Below are positions 47,288-60,166 of a stretch of DNA of 64,000 nt, piece by piece (within the stretch, counting starts at the first letter, position 1; each line of letters begins with the position of its first letter). The notes beneath the pieces are model-generated. The model was not told the DNA's origin. It searched no databases and saw only the letters and a list, made by a program, of their open reading frames with translations. The DNA lies in the NCBI RefSeq assembly GCF_905475465.1, contig NC_062243.1, forward strand, positions 640,001-704,000, written 5' to 3'. The stretch comes from Pieris napi. Its lineage: Eukaryota; Arthropoda; Insecta; Lepidoptera; Pieridae. The position numbers were made by a program, and so were the translations under genes.

Positions 47288-47941
47288 ACATTGATATATA
47301 AAAAACCCAAGATGCACAGTCTCGAATAAAAGTAACGCTCGAAAGTGTCCCGAAACACTATTTCTGTCATTTTCTATAACAGTATATCTATAACAGTATA
47401 TGTTACAAGCATATATTATTGCAAAATCAACCTTACGCGAATTGCTTAAAGTTGTTATTACAACGCAGTGTATACGTGCTTAAAGCAATAAAATTTTACG
47501 ACCGACCGTGGTCGGTAGGACAAGGTATTGAGTGGAGTCGAACATTACTTTTTTATTTACAACTATTTAACATAATTTTAAATTTATCCGACTTTTCGGG
47601 TGCTTTACAGCGTGCCTGGTCACGGTGACTAAAGACAAAAGGTATTGGATGTTAAATAGTTGGAAATTTATAATAATACATAACTTTAATCCGGTTAAAA
47701 AGTTTTTTCTTTAAATTAAAAAATAATTTGTTAGTAAATATATTTGTCAAAAACTGCACACAAAAAAGTTCAAAAGTACATAAATTTATTTATAAAAAAA
47801 AACACAAATAAATAACATCGACTCCACTTATTAGACGCGAGACTATTTGAAATGAGTGCACAATTTAGAATGTTGCGCTCATTTTTTGAGGACGTTTTTT
47901 AGACGTTGATTGTGCATCTTGGGTTTTTTATATATCAATGT
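47288..47941. mobile_element. 654-bp MITE with ~31-bp inverted repeats
   Basis: ACATTGATATATAAAAAACC...GATGCACA at the left is matched exactly in inverse at 47910-47941. The flanks ATATGT / ATATGT could be a 6-bp duplication (4 bp if the repeat is one base longer). An internal GAGTGGAGTCGA / TCGACTCCACTT pair makes it more palindromic. No ORF. Confidence 0.65.
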
Positions 47942-48471
47942 ATATGTAAATCAGTAAACCTTATTAAATAAAGTAATTAAAGCATAATTCTTATATAATT
48001 TAAAAAGAGGGAATTTATTCGCAACTTAAATCGTATAGCTAGGCTTTGTGGTATTCTGATTTACCCTCGATAGACGTTTCAGTTTCACCGCAAAGCATTT
48101 GTACGGGTGCATACACATACGTTAAAATAACTTAACACCTACAATACTGTCAGACATTGTTATGTACTCTAAAGTACTACGATTTTCTTTAAATTGTTTT
48201 ATGCAATGTAGTAAGATCCTGCGGGCGAATAACGAATTCTTATAAGGCCAGGAAGAGGCTTTGTGTGTTTGTGTGTTTATGTAACTTAAAACCTACATAA
48301 AGAATTCTTTTAATGATCTAAGTTCAGCCTGCCTACCATATCTACACTATTATTGTTTCATGGAGACGTTTTGAGGTTATTTTTTATTTAAATAAATCTG
48401 ATAGCAAACTTATTGTTTATATCCGAAGTCTCAAATGCTTTTCAACAGATTTTACCGGGATTTTAATTAGT

Positions 48472-48740
48472 AGTTTTGGCCTAATGGCTTCAGCGTGCGA
48501 CTCTCATCCCTGAGGTGATCAATAGATTTACTTTCTATGTGCGCATTTAACATTCGCTCGAACGGCGAAGGAAAAAATCGTGAGGAAACCGACATGTCTT
48601 AAACCCAAAAAGTCGACGGCGTGTGTCAGGAGGCTGATCTGGAGGCTGATCACCTACTTGCCTATTAGATTGAAAATTGATCATGAAACAGATTCAAAAA
48701 TCTGAGGCCCAGACCTAAAGAGGCTGTAGTGCCACTGACT
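48472..48740 (+). repeat. SINE family A
   Basis: Near full length. The B box is partly lost and AGGAGGCTGATC is locally duplicated. It ends GCCACTGACTTA followed by T-rich sequence. Confidence 0.7.
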
Positions 48741-49345
48741 TATTTTTTTTTTTTTAATTAGGAGCACGTTTATTTGCATAATTATTTTACCACTGATCGA
48801 TAGTATAGTTTCTGCCTGTTGTATGAACCGCAATGTAAACGTGTTTTAAAAAGTATTATCAGTTTAATCATTGTGTGTTTTATGTATCTGTTTTCATAGT
48901 ATATTAGCTTAACATACAGCGCTAGATAATTAGCACGACTTTATACAAGGCCGTGACGTTTAAATATTATTGATATTCCGTTTTTTTCAAACGATTGTAT
49001 GTCCTACATACAGTGTGTTTTGTAATTAGATTTTTTAAGGGTACACGAAACAGTAAACTCAGGAAAGTTGTATTTGTTTAACGTTTATTTGAAGCTGGTT
49101 TTCATGTGGGAAAAGGTTGTCATGTCAATAAAGAAAATTCCTGTATTATTTTATTTATTTTTAATTATTTATGCCTAATGCTAAATTAAAATATCATGTA
49201 GTACTTCCTATTCATCCTTCATACATTGACGTCAACATTTCGTACTATGTTCATCATAACTATATTTAATTTTCTGAGAGTAATAAATGGATAGTTGTAT
49301 TATATATGTCGCAGCTAACTAATCTATAATTAGCCGTTATATTAT

Positions 49346-49609
49346 CAGGCTAGCCTCTTAACTAAACAGCGCCGTTTAACTAGCGGCCTTAAAGGTATTC
49401 AGCCAGTTGATCAACAGCTAGGCAAATGATATGGATTGATAAAGTTTAATTACTTATGTCAGATGTTTCATCTTTATTTCTGCCACACTCTATCGTACGA
49501 ATGGTTAAACATTAGCCAACCAGTTTAATAAATGTTGTTACAAATGCTACGGCTGAATATCTTACAGGCCGCTAGTTAAACAGCGCTGTTTAGTTAAGAG
49601 GTTAGGCTG
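49346..49609. mobile_element. 264-bp MITE with ~58-bp inverted repeats
   Basis: CTCTTAACTAAACAGCGC near 49355 is matched in inverse at 49582-49600, and the similarity extends from CAGGCTAG to ATTCAGCC, with a few mismatches. The interior is ~145 bp. No clear target duplication. Confidence 0.7.
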
Positions 49610-50462
49610 TTAATTGCACGGCTTATTAATATACAGTTGCGCGGAGTAATAAATTATGCTATTCCTCGATTTCTGTGTAGGATAACAAATCGCGTGAAAA
49701 TTTAGGCGTGTTTTTTTAAATACACGATTTAATAAGAATCTTTAGTGAGCTTTGAACAAAAGTTCTATTAAAAACTGGGAACTTTGCCAATATGTGTAGA
49801 TGACATCTAACTGTAAAAATGTTGTACTCAATTCGAGTTTTCATTATAAAATTCTTAACACCTTTAGTTAATAAATGTAACCTGAGATATTATATATAAA
49901 TTTAAAACGTTTTTTTTTCTAAGTGACTATATGATCCTTATATGCTTTTTTTTTAATTGAAATCCCCTCAGCCAGGCCTGGTCGAGCAAGTAGAGCAAGA
50001 GCAAGACGGTCCGTTTTAAGCATTCAGTTCGTGATTCTATTTTAGGATGATCCCACCTGATCCTGTGCAATGTACCGAACATTTAATAAACGTATTAAAT
50101 TCTTTGTCCTATCGAGAATGTATAAATACTATATTAAAAATTATCTATAACCATAGGTTCTATTCTATACAAATCAAACATATAACAGCGTTAATGTTCT
50201 AAAATTATCGATAAAAAACTATTAATATAAAAATATGCTCATGCGCCAATCCGCAGACGTTGTTCGACTTGGATGTACGCCAACACGTAATCGCGAGAGG
50301 CTGGTGCATTTTTTAAAAGACATTGCGCTGATATTTTATTTAGAAATTAGACCGTAATGCTAGACAGTTAAATAAACGAAGTAGGATTATTAACTTGTTA
50401 GAATATGTCACAGGGATACCTTCATTTATTTTGTATTACTAGTTAAATTTTAATAAAATCAA
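49610..50462. other. No gene recognised
   Basis: AT-rich, no repeat ends or coding potential that I can support. Confidence 0.3.
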
Positions 50463-50709
50463 TCAGTGGTGCTACAACCTTTTTAGGTCTGGGACTCAGA
50501 TTTCGGTAACCGTGATCATTTGTCAATCTAATAGGCAAGAAGGTGACACACGCCGTCGACTTTGGGACTAAGGCAAGCAGGTTTTCCTCACGATGTTTTC
50601 CTTCACCGTTCTAGCGAATGTCATATAGAAAGAAAGTCCGATGGTGCACAGCGGAGGATTGAACCTACGACCTCAGGGATCACACGCTGAATCCACTAGG
50701 GCAACTGCT
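50463..50709 (-). repeat. SINE family A
   Basis: Starts ATCAGTGGTGCTACAACC and ends near CCACTAGGGCAACTG, with several small deletions. Confidence 0.7.
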
Positions 50710-51417
50710 CAGTTCAATTTTAACCTCAGATTAAATGATATAATCTAAGAAAGATATTGCCTTTAAATATTTTTTAATATTAGTATCTCAAATTGCAAGG
50801 CAATGCATCTTGTAATAGGATTATTGGAACATGACCTGTGACCTACTTTCTCGAGGTTTGCGATTATCATGAGATAAGTATTTGCCTAAATATAAGTCCA
50901 GATCGCCCTCAAGTGCAGCTCGTTTATTAAGTGAAAATATCTGTGCAAATGAAATGTCATAGATTCAAACACCTAAACATTATCTGTGGTTAAATGATAA
51001 AATATTATTTCATCGCTTACATGCAAAGAGTGCTTGTATAAACTGGGTCAGTTAATAGAAACATAGATTATGTAATAAGACTTAATTCAATGCAAATGCA
51101 CACCACAGCCTTTGAATATCGCAAACACCACAAATATCGTCACTAGCTGATTGATGTGTGTATTGTCAGCTCAACAATGGTACCAGCATCCGTTCTGTGT
51201 ACAAATGGCAACAAGACAAGTGTTTTAAAACTTTCTATTTTCGAATTTTTAAAGTAAGAATGTTAACTTTAGTCGAGTCGAGTGCGGCCTGAATTATTAC
51301 TCTTTTTAATCCGAATTTTATGTTTAATGATATTTAACAAATATTAAATTAAATGTTACCAACTTAATAAATAAAATAATATATTAATTGTTGGTTTTGT
51401 AATATTAATAACAATAA

Positions 51418-51490
51418 ATCAGTGGCGCTACAACCTTTTTAGGTCTTAGCCTCAGATTTATGTAACAGTATTATGATCGTTTTATTTCCT
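51418..51490 (-). repeat. SINE family A, tail fragment
   Basis: Only about 70 bp from CAGTGGCGCTACAACC are left. Confidence 0.65.
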
Positions 51491-52116
51491 CCTTCTTCAG
51501 GCTAGTCGGTTGACAAATTCAAATAGGTAATTATAAGTCATTTATTTTTTTTCATAATGCAGTTGTGTGTATTTATTATTTTTTATTATATTATTAGATT
51601 TTATTTATATTTACAACTGGATAAGTAAATCAGATTTTATATAGGTATTTCATTCTAGAATTACGGTACACATAGTGATGTAATTGCGATGTTTTAATGT
51701 CAATAAAAAATTCAAGCGTGTTTAGCGTTTTTTGTACTGAATGCAAAGAATTACAACTTTTTAAATTTAATAAGCACTAACAGGTTTTTCCATTAGATGG
51801 CCAATTCGAATTCCCGTTGCTTTAACAGGTTCAGGCACCACGTTATTTATTCGATGCACATGACCGTGTCAAAACTGGTATTTTCATAACGCGGTCTACT
51901 AAGGTACTTTCGTAAACTTGCTAGGTATATTTTAAATACTCTTTCTTTAACTAAGGAAAAGTTTCTCATTAAAATAAATAGTATATCTTATTGCTTCTAA
52001 ATTCCGCCTGTCTGTTTTCATGTCGAAATCTACAAAATTTAATGAACTTACAGCGTGGAACAACAGGTATTTATTAAAATTATAAGCTACATTTAGTAAT
52101 CAAAGATTTGAATAAA

Positions 52117-52369
52117 TGCCTCAGATTTCTGAATGTGTTTCATGATAATTTTTAAATCTAATAGGCAAGTAGGTGATCAGCCTCCGGTGCCTGACACACG
52201 CCGTCGACTTTTTGGGTCTAAGATATGTCGGTTTCCTCACGATGTTTTCCATCACTGTTCGAGCAAATGTTAAATGCGCACATAGAAAGTCCACTGGGGC
52301 ACAACCGGGAATCGAACCTACGACGTCAGGTATGAGAGTCGCACGCTGAAGCCACTAGGCCAACACTTC
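52117..52369 (-). repeat. SINE family A
   Basis: Begins within the family at TGCCTCAGATTTCTG and runs through the B box (inverse CGAACCTACGACG region) to CACTAGGCCAACACT. Confidence 0.7.
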
Positions 52370-52498
52370 TCAAAGATTTATAGCCTTATATATTATTTAT
52401 TGTATTTAATATACGTAAGACGAATTCGAAATTTTACTTTCGGTTAATTTAAACCTATCTCCTTAAATCAGTCATTCTTTTATATGATTCCTTCTTTT

Positions 52499-52586
52499 AC
52501 TTGCCTATAAGATTGACAAATGACCATGAAACAGATACAGAATCTGAGGCCCAGACCCAAAGGTAGGTTGTAGCGCCGCTGATTTA
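52499..52586 (+). repeat. SINE family A, 3' fragment
   Basis: From TTGCCTATAAGATTGACAAA to GTAGCGCCGCTGATTT. 5'-truncated, just left of the 1.6-kb element. Confidence 0.65.
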
Positions 52587-52629
52587 ATTAATGTATTATT
52601 GTTTTAATTATGTTTAAATCGATGTATTA

Positions 52630-54232
52630 TGGTAGGGGAGCCCACGATGCTAAATGGGGATTTACTCGAGCGTCGTAGAGACCTATTGGGATGCAAAGCT
52701 TAGATAAAAAGAAGAAAAAAATGTTATATGATAAATTCCTTTTCATCGGTGGGGGAAGCGGCTATAGATAGTTAAATATGTAAAAAAAAACTGTTGCATG
52801 GACATCCTCGAGCGCGTCAGATATTGATAGCATCTATGCCCTACGTATTTTTAATAATGTACGTATGTTAATCTGATCGTTTGCATGATGCGGGTGGTTG
52901 TATTTAAGGGTTGAAAATTTAAAAAAAAATTTTTTTATCGAGCGCGTCAGATTTTCTAAGGGAGTGTTAAGTGCACCAAAAAAAAGCTCTCATTCACTAA
53001 TCTGACGATTTCGATGGGACGCAAACCCACAGCCATTTTCTTAATTTGCAAAAAAAATCGCAATTTTGAAATACTCAAGCGCGTCAGATTAAGATATATG
53101 TGGTTCATCTTTATGTTCTAAACGTACTGTCTCATAATCTGACGATTATCTAGAGGGATTCGCCTGATCTGACAAAAAAAAAATAGAAAAACGGTTCACC
53201 TAAAGGGCCATCCCTGCAACTTCCCGCTAATTCCATTCCTGGGCGCTTAAAATTAATATTTTGAGCTCGCTGAGTTCAAAGAAATAACATTTCTATGCAT
53301 TTGAGCTCTCCAAGCTCGAAAGTCTGATAGAAGTTTCATAGAACACTATTTTTGGAATTTTCAAACCGCAATAACTTTTGAATGGATCAAGCAATTTTCA
53401 CGCGGTTGGCGGCATTCGACGCAATTTTATCATCCTCATAAGTCATTTTGCAATTTTAATTGATCGAACTACAAATTTCGGAGTAATCCCGAAAAAACAC
53501 TTTTTCGGGTTTCTTTCGTGTACGATATCTCTCGAACGAATCAACCGCTTTTGACCAGCTTGGTGGCGATCGACGTGGTTTTTCAAGCTCAAAGGCGGAT
53601 TAGTTTTTGAAGTTGATCGATAAAGAAACCACTTTAAAAAAAATATTTCTTATTTTTTTAAGATTTTTCAAAATTTCTCAAAATCTATCGGTCCGAATCG
53701 GTTCAAATTCACAGGAAATGTAATTTTGAGGGAAATATTTAGAACGCCGTTTAGTAGATTCCGATCGGTTTAAGGAAATGTAGGCATCACGCAGCTGCAC
53801 GCATTTAACTTTATCGACGAATTTTTGTTATTTCGGCTTGCGGAAATCGTCAGATTATATATTTTTCATTATTCTTGAATTATTTCCTTCAAAATAAAAA
53901 AAAAATTAGCTACGCTCGAGAATGTCGAGATGACGTTTTTTTTTTACAACTTTGTTGCCCTCCCCTTTTTTTCCGTCACTCTCAAATTGTCAGATTAGTG
54001 GAATATACACTTTTTAGGATGTAATTAACTCACCCTACCTTAATCTGACGCGCTCGGGAATTTCTGATGGTCAATTTTTTTTTACTAAACTGATCCTGTC
54101 TCCTTCACGTGCGGCCTTATATATGGGCCTCATATTTTGTGGAGGTACTTAACCGGGTACAAGGTATCCCCCTATATATTAATCTGCCGCGCTTTAGTAA
54201 ATCCCGAAATCCCCTCTTGGGCTCCCCTACCA
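52630..54232 (-). mobile_element. 1.6-kb TIR element with TTA target duplication, copy 2 (inverted)
   Basis: Same ends, same TTA duplication (52627-52629, 54233-54235) and nearly the same length as the copy at 11579-13183, but inverted. In the ~170 bp compared by eye at one end only about two substitutions were seen. The same recurrent CGCGTCAGATTA motifs flank a motif-free centre. No transposase ORF. Confidence 0.8.
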
Positions 54233-54566
54233 TTAGAAAGCTGTTGACATAATCACACGAAACAATATATATCGTATTCGGTTACGTTTCGCAATCCGCG
54301 GTTAACATCACACTTGTATCCGACATTCTAGAAATAACTGCTTTGTTATGAAACCCACCGGACACGTTTGTTTCTATTCTCATATATATTTGTAAAACAT
54401 TATACGTGATACAGCCTTATTTGAAGAATTTTCAAGGATAATAGACGCGTTTCAATCGTCGGATTATATTAGGCTGGGCCCCACAGATCGCCAAGTGGAG
54501 GTTTTCCCTATGTGGGCTGCAGTACCAGTCTGTCATGGCTATGACGATGTCTTTAAAAAATATATA

Positions 54567-54816
54567 GTCCATTGAAATGTCACAATATGAGGGACAAACT
54601 AAACATTTGTTTGTATGTCTACTATTTTTTTGTACGATAGATAGTTTAGGAGATATAGCCAAAAACGTGTTTCACCCCTTTTTCCAAGATGGCGGCCGGG
54701 GGACAAGGGTGCCAACCTCACAAACTTGGGTTTAAGCTTGTATTGACTCCTACATGTCCCATAAATATAATTGCGTCCTCTAACAAATGTTCAGCAAATG
54801 TAACATTTCAATGGAC
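54567..54816. mobile_element. 250-bp MITE, TA duplication (Tc1/mariner-like)
   Basis: GTCCATTGAAATGTCACA and, inverted, GTCCATTGAAATGTTACA are directly flanked by TA on both sides. The interior contains CAAGATGGCGGCC. No ORF. Confidence 0.65.
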
Positions 54817-55484
54817 TAATAGTAATAATGAAATAACATGATTTTGTCTTTGGTTTTCGGAAGTAGTCCACTTAAATAAAACCTTCTTAAAAGAATCGTA
54901 GTCGTGGTCAAAGAGAATCTACACACTCTGCCTCGCGTCGTGAATTTTTTGCTGTGCTGTGTTTTAGTGGTGGCAAAAATTACGCCAAAATATCTAAATA
55001 CGTAGTTAATTTTAATAAAGTACTTGTCTCTTATATTTGTACCTTTTATTGCAGCAGCTATTGTTAAGTTGTATCAATAATAATTGCTTATACAAATACC
55101 TTCGACGCGCATGTTTTTGTACAAATCACAAGGATGCTAATGCATCGATACATTTGAAATGATGTCATTATGTGCATATTAAACAAAAGATCAGAAGGGC
55201 ATTATGTCTAGATATTATCTTGGAGAACTTACTTGTATAAATGGCAAAAGAATAGTCAATAAATTCTATTCAGAGTGATTGTTTCCAGGACTTGTTTAGG
55301 GTGAATTTCTAAGATTTATTTAATGTGTTTATTAGTTCTTATGAGTGTGTGAAATTTTTATTTTAGTTAATACATACATAATAAAGAAGCATACTTTTAA
55401 ATCAAATGTAATTTTACGATTTTTATTATCTAATCGTAAGCACAGTTTTTTTGCGAAATAAAATTAGTAGGAATATTAATATTA

Positions 55485-55792
55485 CTAGCTGACCCGGCAA
55501 ACGTCGTTTTGCCATGTATATTATTATTAAAGAAAAAGTTTTCTAGGAAACATTTTTTTGTTCAATAAAAGTAACTACCTATATATTATAATAAAAAATA
55601 GCGGTTGATCGTATAGGGTTGTAATTAAGAGTTGTATGTATTTTTGGTGTCGACACTTAGGGGTTTGAAAAATAGATAGTAGCCGATTCTCAGACTTAAT
55701 GGATACGCATAAAAAATTTCATATGAATCGGTCGAGCCGTTTCCGAGGAGTATGGGAACGAACATTGTGACACGAGAATTATATATATAAGA
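55485..55792 (-). mobile_element. Non-autonomous Helitron-like element, family 3
   Basis: On the minus strand it starts TCTTATATATATAATTCTCG after A and ends GTTTGCCGGGTCAGCTAG before T. It is 308 bp. A fragment of the same family lies at 29100-29245. Confidence 0.65.
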
Positions 55793-56149
55793 TACGTTAC
55801 TTAGGTTCGTCATTGATTAATTTGTATTGTATTCGAAAAAAACTACTCCTTTCAAACCAGTATCTATATGGGTGTATGTTACGGCGAAGAAAGGCTCAAA
55901 GATGACTCGTGCGCAGTATCCATATGCGGAATTTTTATTACATGATTGTTGTACGTGGCGGCATCAATTACTTGTTCCGCGGACCTTCACGGTCGTGGAC
56001 ACCATTTGTGCTTCTAACTTGATAGCACGTCCAAGGTCAAGGATGTTCACGGCTGATCTCTTAATTGTGTTATTCTTTTAAACCAGTAAATGGTCCATAG
56101 TAAAAATGTTTTCATAACATTTAAACTTTTTTTAACTTTGACTAAATCA

Positions 56150-56360
56150 CCGTATCCTTGTAACCGTAAATCTTGACGTCAGTCGTTCCACAACTGATTC
56201 TTAAGGCAATTTCTGTCGCGCACCACCACTACGTGGAACCAGTTGCCCACTGAAGTATTTCCCGGCGGCGCGCTTGCGACCCTTCTGGCAGTGCGAGTGT
56301 CCATGGGCGGCGGTATCACTTAACATCAGTTGAGCCTCCTGCCCGTCTGCCTCCTGTAAC
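56150..56360 (+). pseudogene. LINE C-terminal remnant
   Basis: GTGGAACCAGTTGCCCACTG and CCATGGGCGGCGGTATCACT are phrases of a common lepidopteran LINE 3' end. One frame reads NQLPTEVFPGGALATLLAV. Confidence 0.5.
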
Positions 56361-56476
56361 ATAAAAAAATTATAATAATGGCTCTATCCGTATCGTTGAT
56401 AATTTTTACCTTCACCGTTGGAGCAAGTGATAATTGCGCGTAGAATAGAAAGAAAAATTAATTGATAGAACTAGTT

Positions 56477-56876
56477 TAGTGTTTCCCAATGTGGGACTCA
56501 CGCCCCACAGGGGGGCAATTTGATTGTTAAAAAAGGCAATATAAATCGACTGGATATAACACAACGTGGAGACTTGAGACTTAAGCTAACCAAATTGGAA
56601 CCTAATAGAAAATCTCTGTGCAACAAGTATCAACTAAAATTATATAGAAAAATCTTTATTGAAATTATTTGTAATTAAAATTTCGGTTTTTCATTATATG
56701 TTTTGACAATTTACTGACTGTGTTTCGTTAAAATTTCTAGTAATTTCTTCATAGAACCGATGATTTAGTTTCTTCAGTGAACAATTAATTTTTTTAATAT
56801 TTTAAATTATGTATTAGACATTAGAATTCTGGGAAGGCTAAGGTGGGGCATGGCACAAAAGACGTTGGGAAACACT
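56477..56876. mobile_element. hAT-like MITE, degraded ends
   Basis: TAGTGTTTCCCAATGTGGG at the left and, inverted, AAGTGTTTCCCAACGTC at the right. A related end (AGTGTTACCCAACGTGG) occurs near 62937. No target duplication recognised. Confidence 0.5.
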
Positions 56877-57297
56877 TCCCTTTGACTGACATAACTGAGT
56901 AATACAGACATTCGGAAAATTTCCGGAGTTTTTCCCGATACTGTGTTAAGTACTAAGTTGGTTTAGGTAATTAGTAATTTGTTCCGATAAGATAGCTTTA
57001 TAGCCCATGAACAATGAACTACATAAAACTTTATTCTCCGTTCAAATGCTACATTAATTGTGTTGTGGCACATTCGTCACGGACTTGGTGGAAGACGCAA
57101 AGATTCGGTTTTAATTAAGTAATATTTTAATTAATAATAATAAGTAAAGGGTAAAATAATTGAATTTTTCTTGGATCACTCATTCTCTCATCAGAGGGTT
57201 TTATCTCTCTATCTATAGACTATAATAGGACAGAGTGATTAGTGAACTGAAAAAGAAAATTGGTCTTCAAAACTGGTTGCAGGAATTATTTATATAA

Positions 57298-57450
57298 GTA
57301 GCTGCCCCCCGAACTTCCGATTCTTCTCTACATCAAAACCTTCGTCAAAGTTCAGGATAAAAATTAAAAATTCTCGAATTGGTCCAACCGTCTTCGAGAT
57401 TTGAGCTTAACAACATATTTTGCGATTCATTTTTATTTATGTAGATTACG
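57298..57450 (-). repeat. Helitron-like fragment
   Basis: AGCTGCCCCCCGAACTTCC at the left and TTGGTCCAACCGTCTTCGAG in the body parallel the other CTAG-ended families. The exact ends have decayed. Confidence 0.4.
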
Positions 57451-58630
57451 CTACGGACACATTTTTGTTTCGCGGTTATATGAGACTCCTATTTAAGGAG
57501 ACCTATACATGAAAATCCATGCCGAGGGGATTTTTGGGAGTAAATGTCACTCTATCACATACTTTTGTCGTTTTAGAATAAGCAGTAATGAAAGTCCAAT
57601 AGGATGTATGTTGCGCATATCAAACAATATTATCGTTTCTATATTTAGCCAATGCTCTGTTCTGGGAGTGCCGTTTGGGCTTGTTTGTTGTTGCCACCGT
57701 ACAGATCGCGCATCAGTATTATGAAACTCTTGATTTTCTTCAAAAAACGCTTAGAGTCAATTATTTGTCGCTTTATTACAGGCAATTTACTTGTAATTTA
57801 ACTTTAACAGATAACACAATAAATATATAGAACCAAGGTTAGAAAACACGAAACACGGTTATAATTTAACGTAAACAATACAAAAATGTTGGTTGCGTTG
57901 AAATAACTCTTCCTCTGGAGACCTATCTAGATAATGGAGGTATGATGGGATATGGTGCCAAAGAAGAACTGTACCGATATAAACAAAAATACTTTTTATA
58001 AACTAATCAGTGATTTATTATATTTTATTATCATGAATATTAGACCTATTTATTGAACGCTGTGCGTCGATGTTTAAATGTGGTTGTGCGGTTTTATACG
58101 CAATATACTAATTATTATATTTTTATGTTCTATATATCATTGGTCTTAGTACATAAGTTTTAAATCTGTTCGACATCCTAATTGACAGAAAAACTGTGTC
58201 CTGTTAATGTTTTCACACTATTATCATTTTTTTCTGGTTATGTATACAATAAATAAAATAAAAATAAATTAAGCAATAGAGAATACTGTTGTCTTTACAT
58301 AATTGCCTACTTGAATTTAATTAATATGCAGTTGTGATAGAACATTGTTATTTTTATTTCGCGTCTTGATGAAGATTTAAAAGCTGAAAACAAATGAAGC
58401 AAGTAATTGATTCCGTTGCGTGCCAGAAAATGCACTTGACATTGAGTGTTTGTGTTAAGATTTACTTTCACCAATCGTCTTTAGTTAATTTGAAATAGCC
58501 TTTGCAAGATATTACTATTGTTGTCTGTTTAAGAAAACTATAAAGGACGGTATATATTATAAAGATCAGGTTAAAATCTATTGCATGCTACACAAATAGA
58601 TTTGCACGTGTAGAAATAAAGAGTAATTTA
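57451..58630. other. No gene recognised
   Basis: AT-rich with short open frames only. I see no repeat ends. Confidence 0.3.
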
Positions 58631-58760
58631 TAAGAATTTGTTGGTATTTGTTTCGGCGTATTACTGCTGACGGATACGCTGTATCACGATATGGTTGACA
58701 ATCGTCGCTACTTAAAGGATTTCAATCAAATTTGCACACCGTGTGCAGTTTGATCTCACT

Positions 58761-58806
<46 letters not shown>

Positions 58807-59098
58807 TATATATATATATATATGTGTAAGCTATCCTATCTTTTTAGTGAGATCAAACTGCACACGGTGTGCAAATTTGATTGAAATCCTTTAAGAATTT
58901 GTTGGTATTTGTTTCGGCGTATTACTGCTGACGGATACGCTGTATCACGATATGGTTGACAATCGTCAAGTGGATACCTACCTATATTTTTTATATATTT
59001 ATCTTAATATATATAATGGACTCCTAAGCTACTTAAAGGATTTCAATCAAATTTGCACACCGTGTGCAGTTTGATCTCACTAAAAAGATAGGATAGCT

Positions 59099-59100
<2 letters not shown>
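58631..59100. repeat. Shuffled direct and inverted repeat blocks around TA microsatellites
   Basis: Block X (76 bp) occurs at 58631-58706 and 58892-58967 in direct orientation, apparently identical. Block Y (~60-73 bp) occurs directly at 58707-58765 and 59028-59100 and inverted at 58827-58895. Y has its own palindrome TGCACAC-C-GTGTGCA. The inverted Y pair flanks a (TA)n run, so the region can form a long hairpin. Confidence 0.85.
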
Positions 59101-59147
<47 letters not shown>

Positions 59148-59357
59148 ATTCTACTGTCATGTGTATGTCACTAAACTTCTCTTAAACATTTGGACCGATT
59201 TGAATTATTTTGTTTGTATTCGTTTGGGAGGAGACCTCGATGGGTTAGATTCACAAATCATCCCTGCAGATGGCGCTGCAGTCGGTACTTTCATACTTTG
59301 TTTAATATTCGTATCGCTTGAAATATCATGCAGGACAACGTGTATCGGAACCGCTAG
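59101..59357 (+). mobile_element. TA microsatellite plus Helitron-like element, family 1 copy 2
   Basis: A long TA run leads into the family seen at 897-1117, here on the plus strand, from AATTCTACTGTCATG to GGAACCGCTAG before T. GCAGATGGCGCTGCAGTCGG is shared by both. Confidence 0.65.
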
Positions 59358-59439
59358 TAATAGTAATACTTATAAATATTGGTGTGCCTATGCGTACGTA
59401 TGTGTTTGTGTGTGTGTGTTTGTGAGAGGGTATGTGTGA

Positions 59440-60166
59440 CTATTTACTTAATACATTATGGATTTTGTATTTCATTTTTGTAGGAGGCCTTTGTTTTATT
59501 AAAAATGTGTAATCACTCAATACTAGGGTCAAATTCGATATGAGAAAAGATATTTTTATTTGTATCAACGTAGTATGTCTTGTTCTCCATCTAGGGACAG
59601 ACAATTTAACTTGAGATAGGAGATCTGGGTAGGTAAGGCAACAAGTCGCAGTAAGCTAAACAGAAATACATCCAGTGACAATACGTGTTAATTGATCTAT
59701 AAAATACTAAACCCAATTGCACCTTTTTCACAAAAATATTCTTTTGTCTCTTTCTGTGAAATTGTGTTTACGCTGAAATGAAAAGAGATGACGTAAATGA
59801 AAAATGCAATGAAAATGATTTAGTTTTTATAAGTTCGAATATTGCCGATTATTTGTCGGTAATACTGTATTGATAATTGTAATATAATTAATTGAATAAT
59901 TGATTTTGTTGTATTCGGAAGTGAGCTATTAATTACAATAGCCAATAACAACGTCCTTTATTACCTAATCTATTCGTTTCCCTTGTACAATATTTAATTA
60001 TTTCGTAATTATACAGCTTATATAATTTATATATATCCAAAAACAATACTAAACATATAGCTAAAAATGGATACGTAATAATATACAAAAATGTTCAAAT
60101 ATTTACAAAAGGAAAAAGCAATAAAAAATATTAAACACATTTAACTAAGTAATACCTAATAGTACG
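59440..60166. other. No gene recognised
   Basis: AT-rich, without coding potential or repeat ends. Confidence 0.3.
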
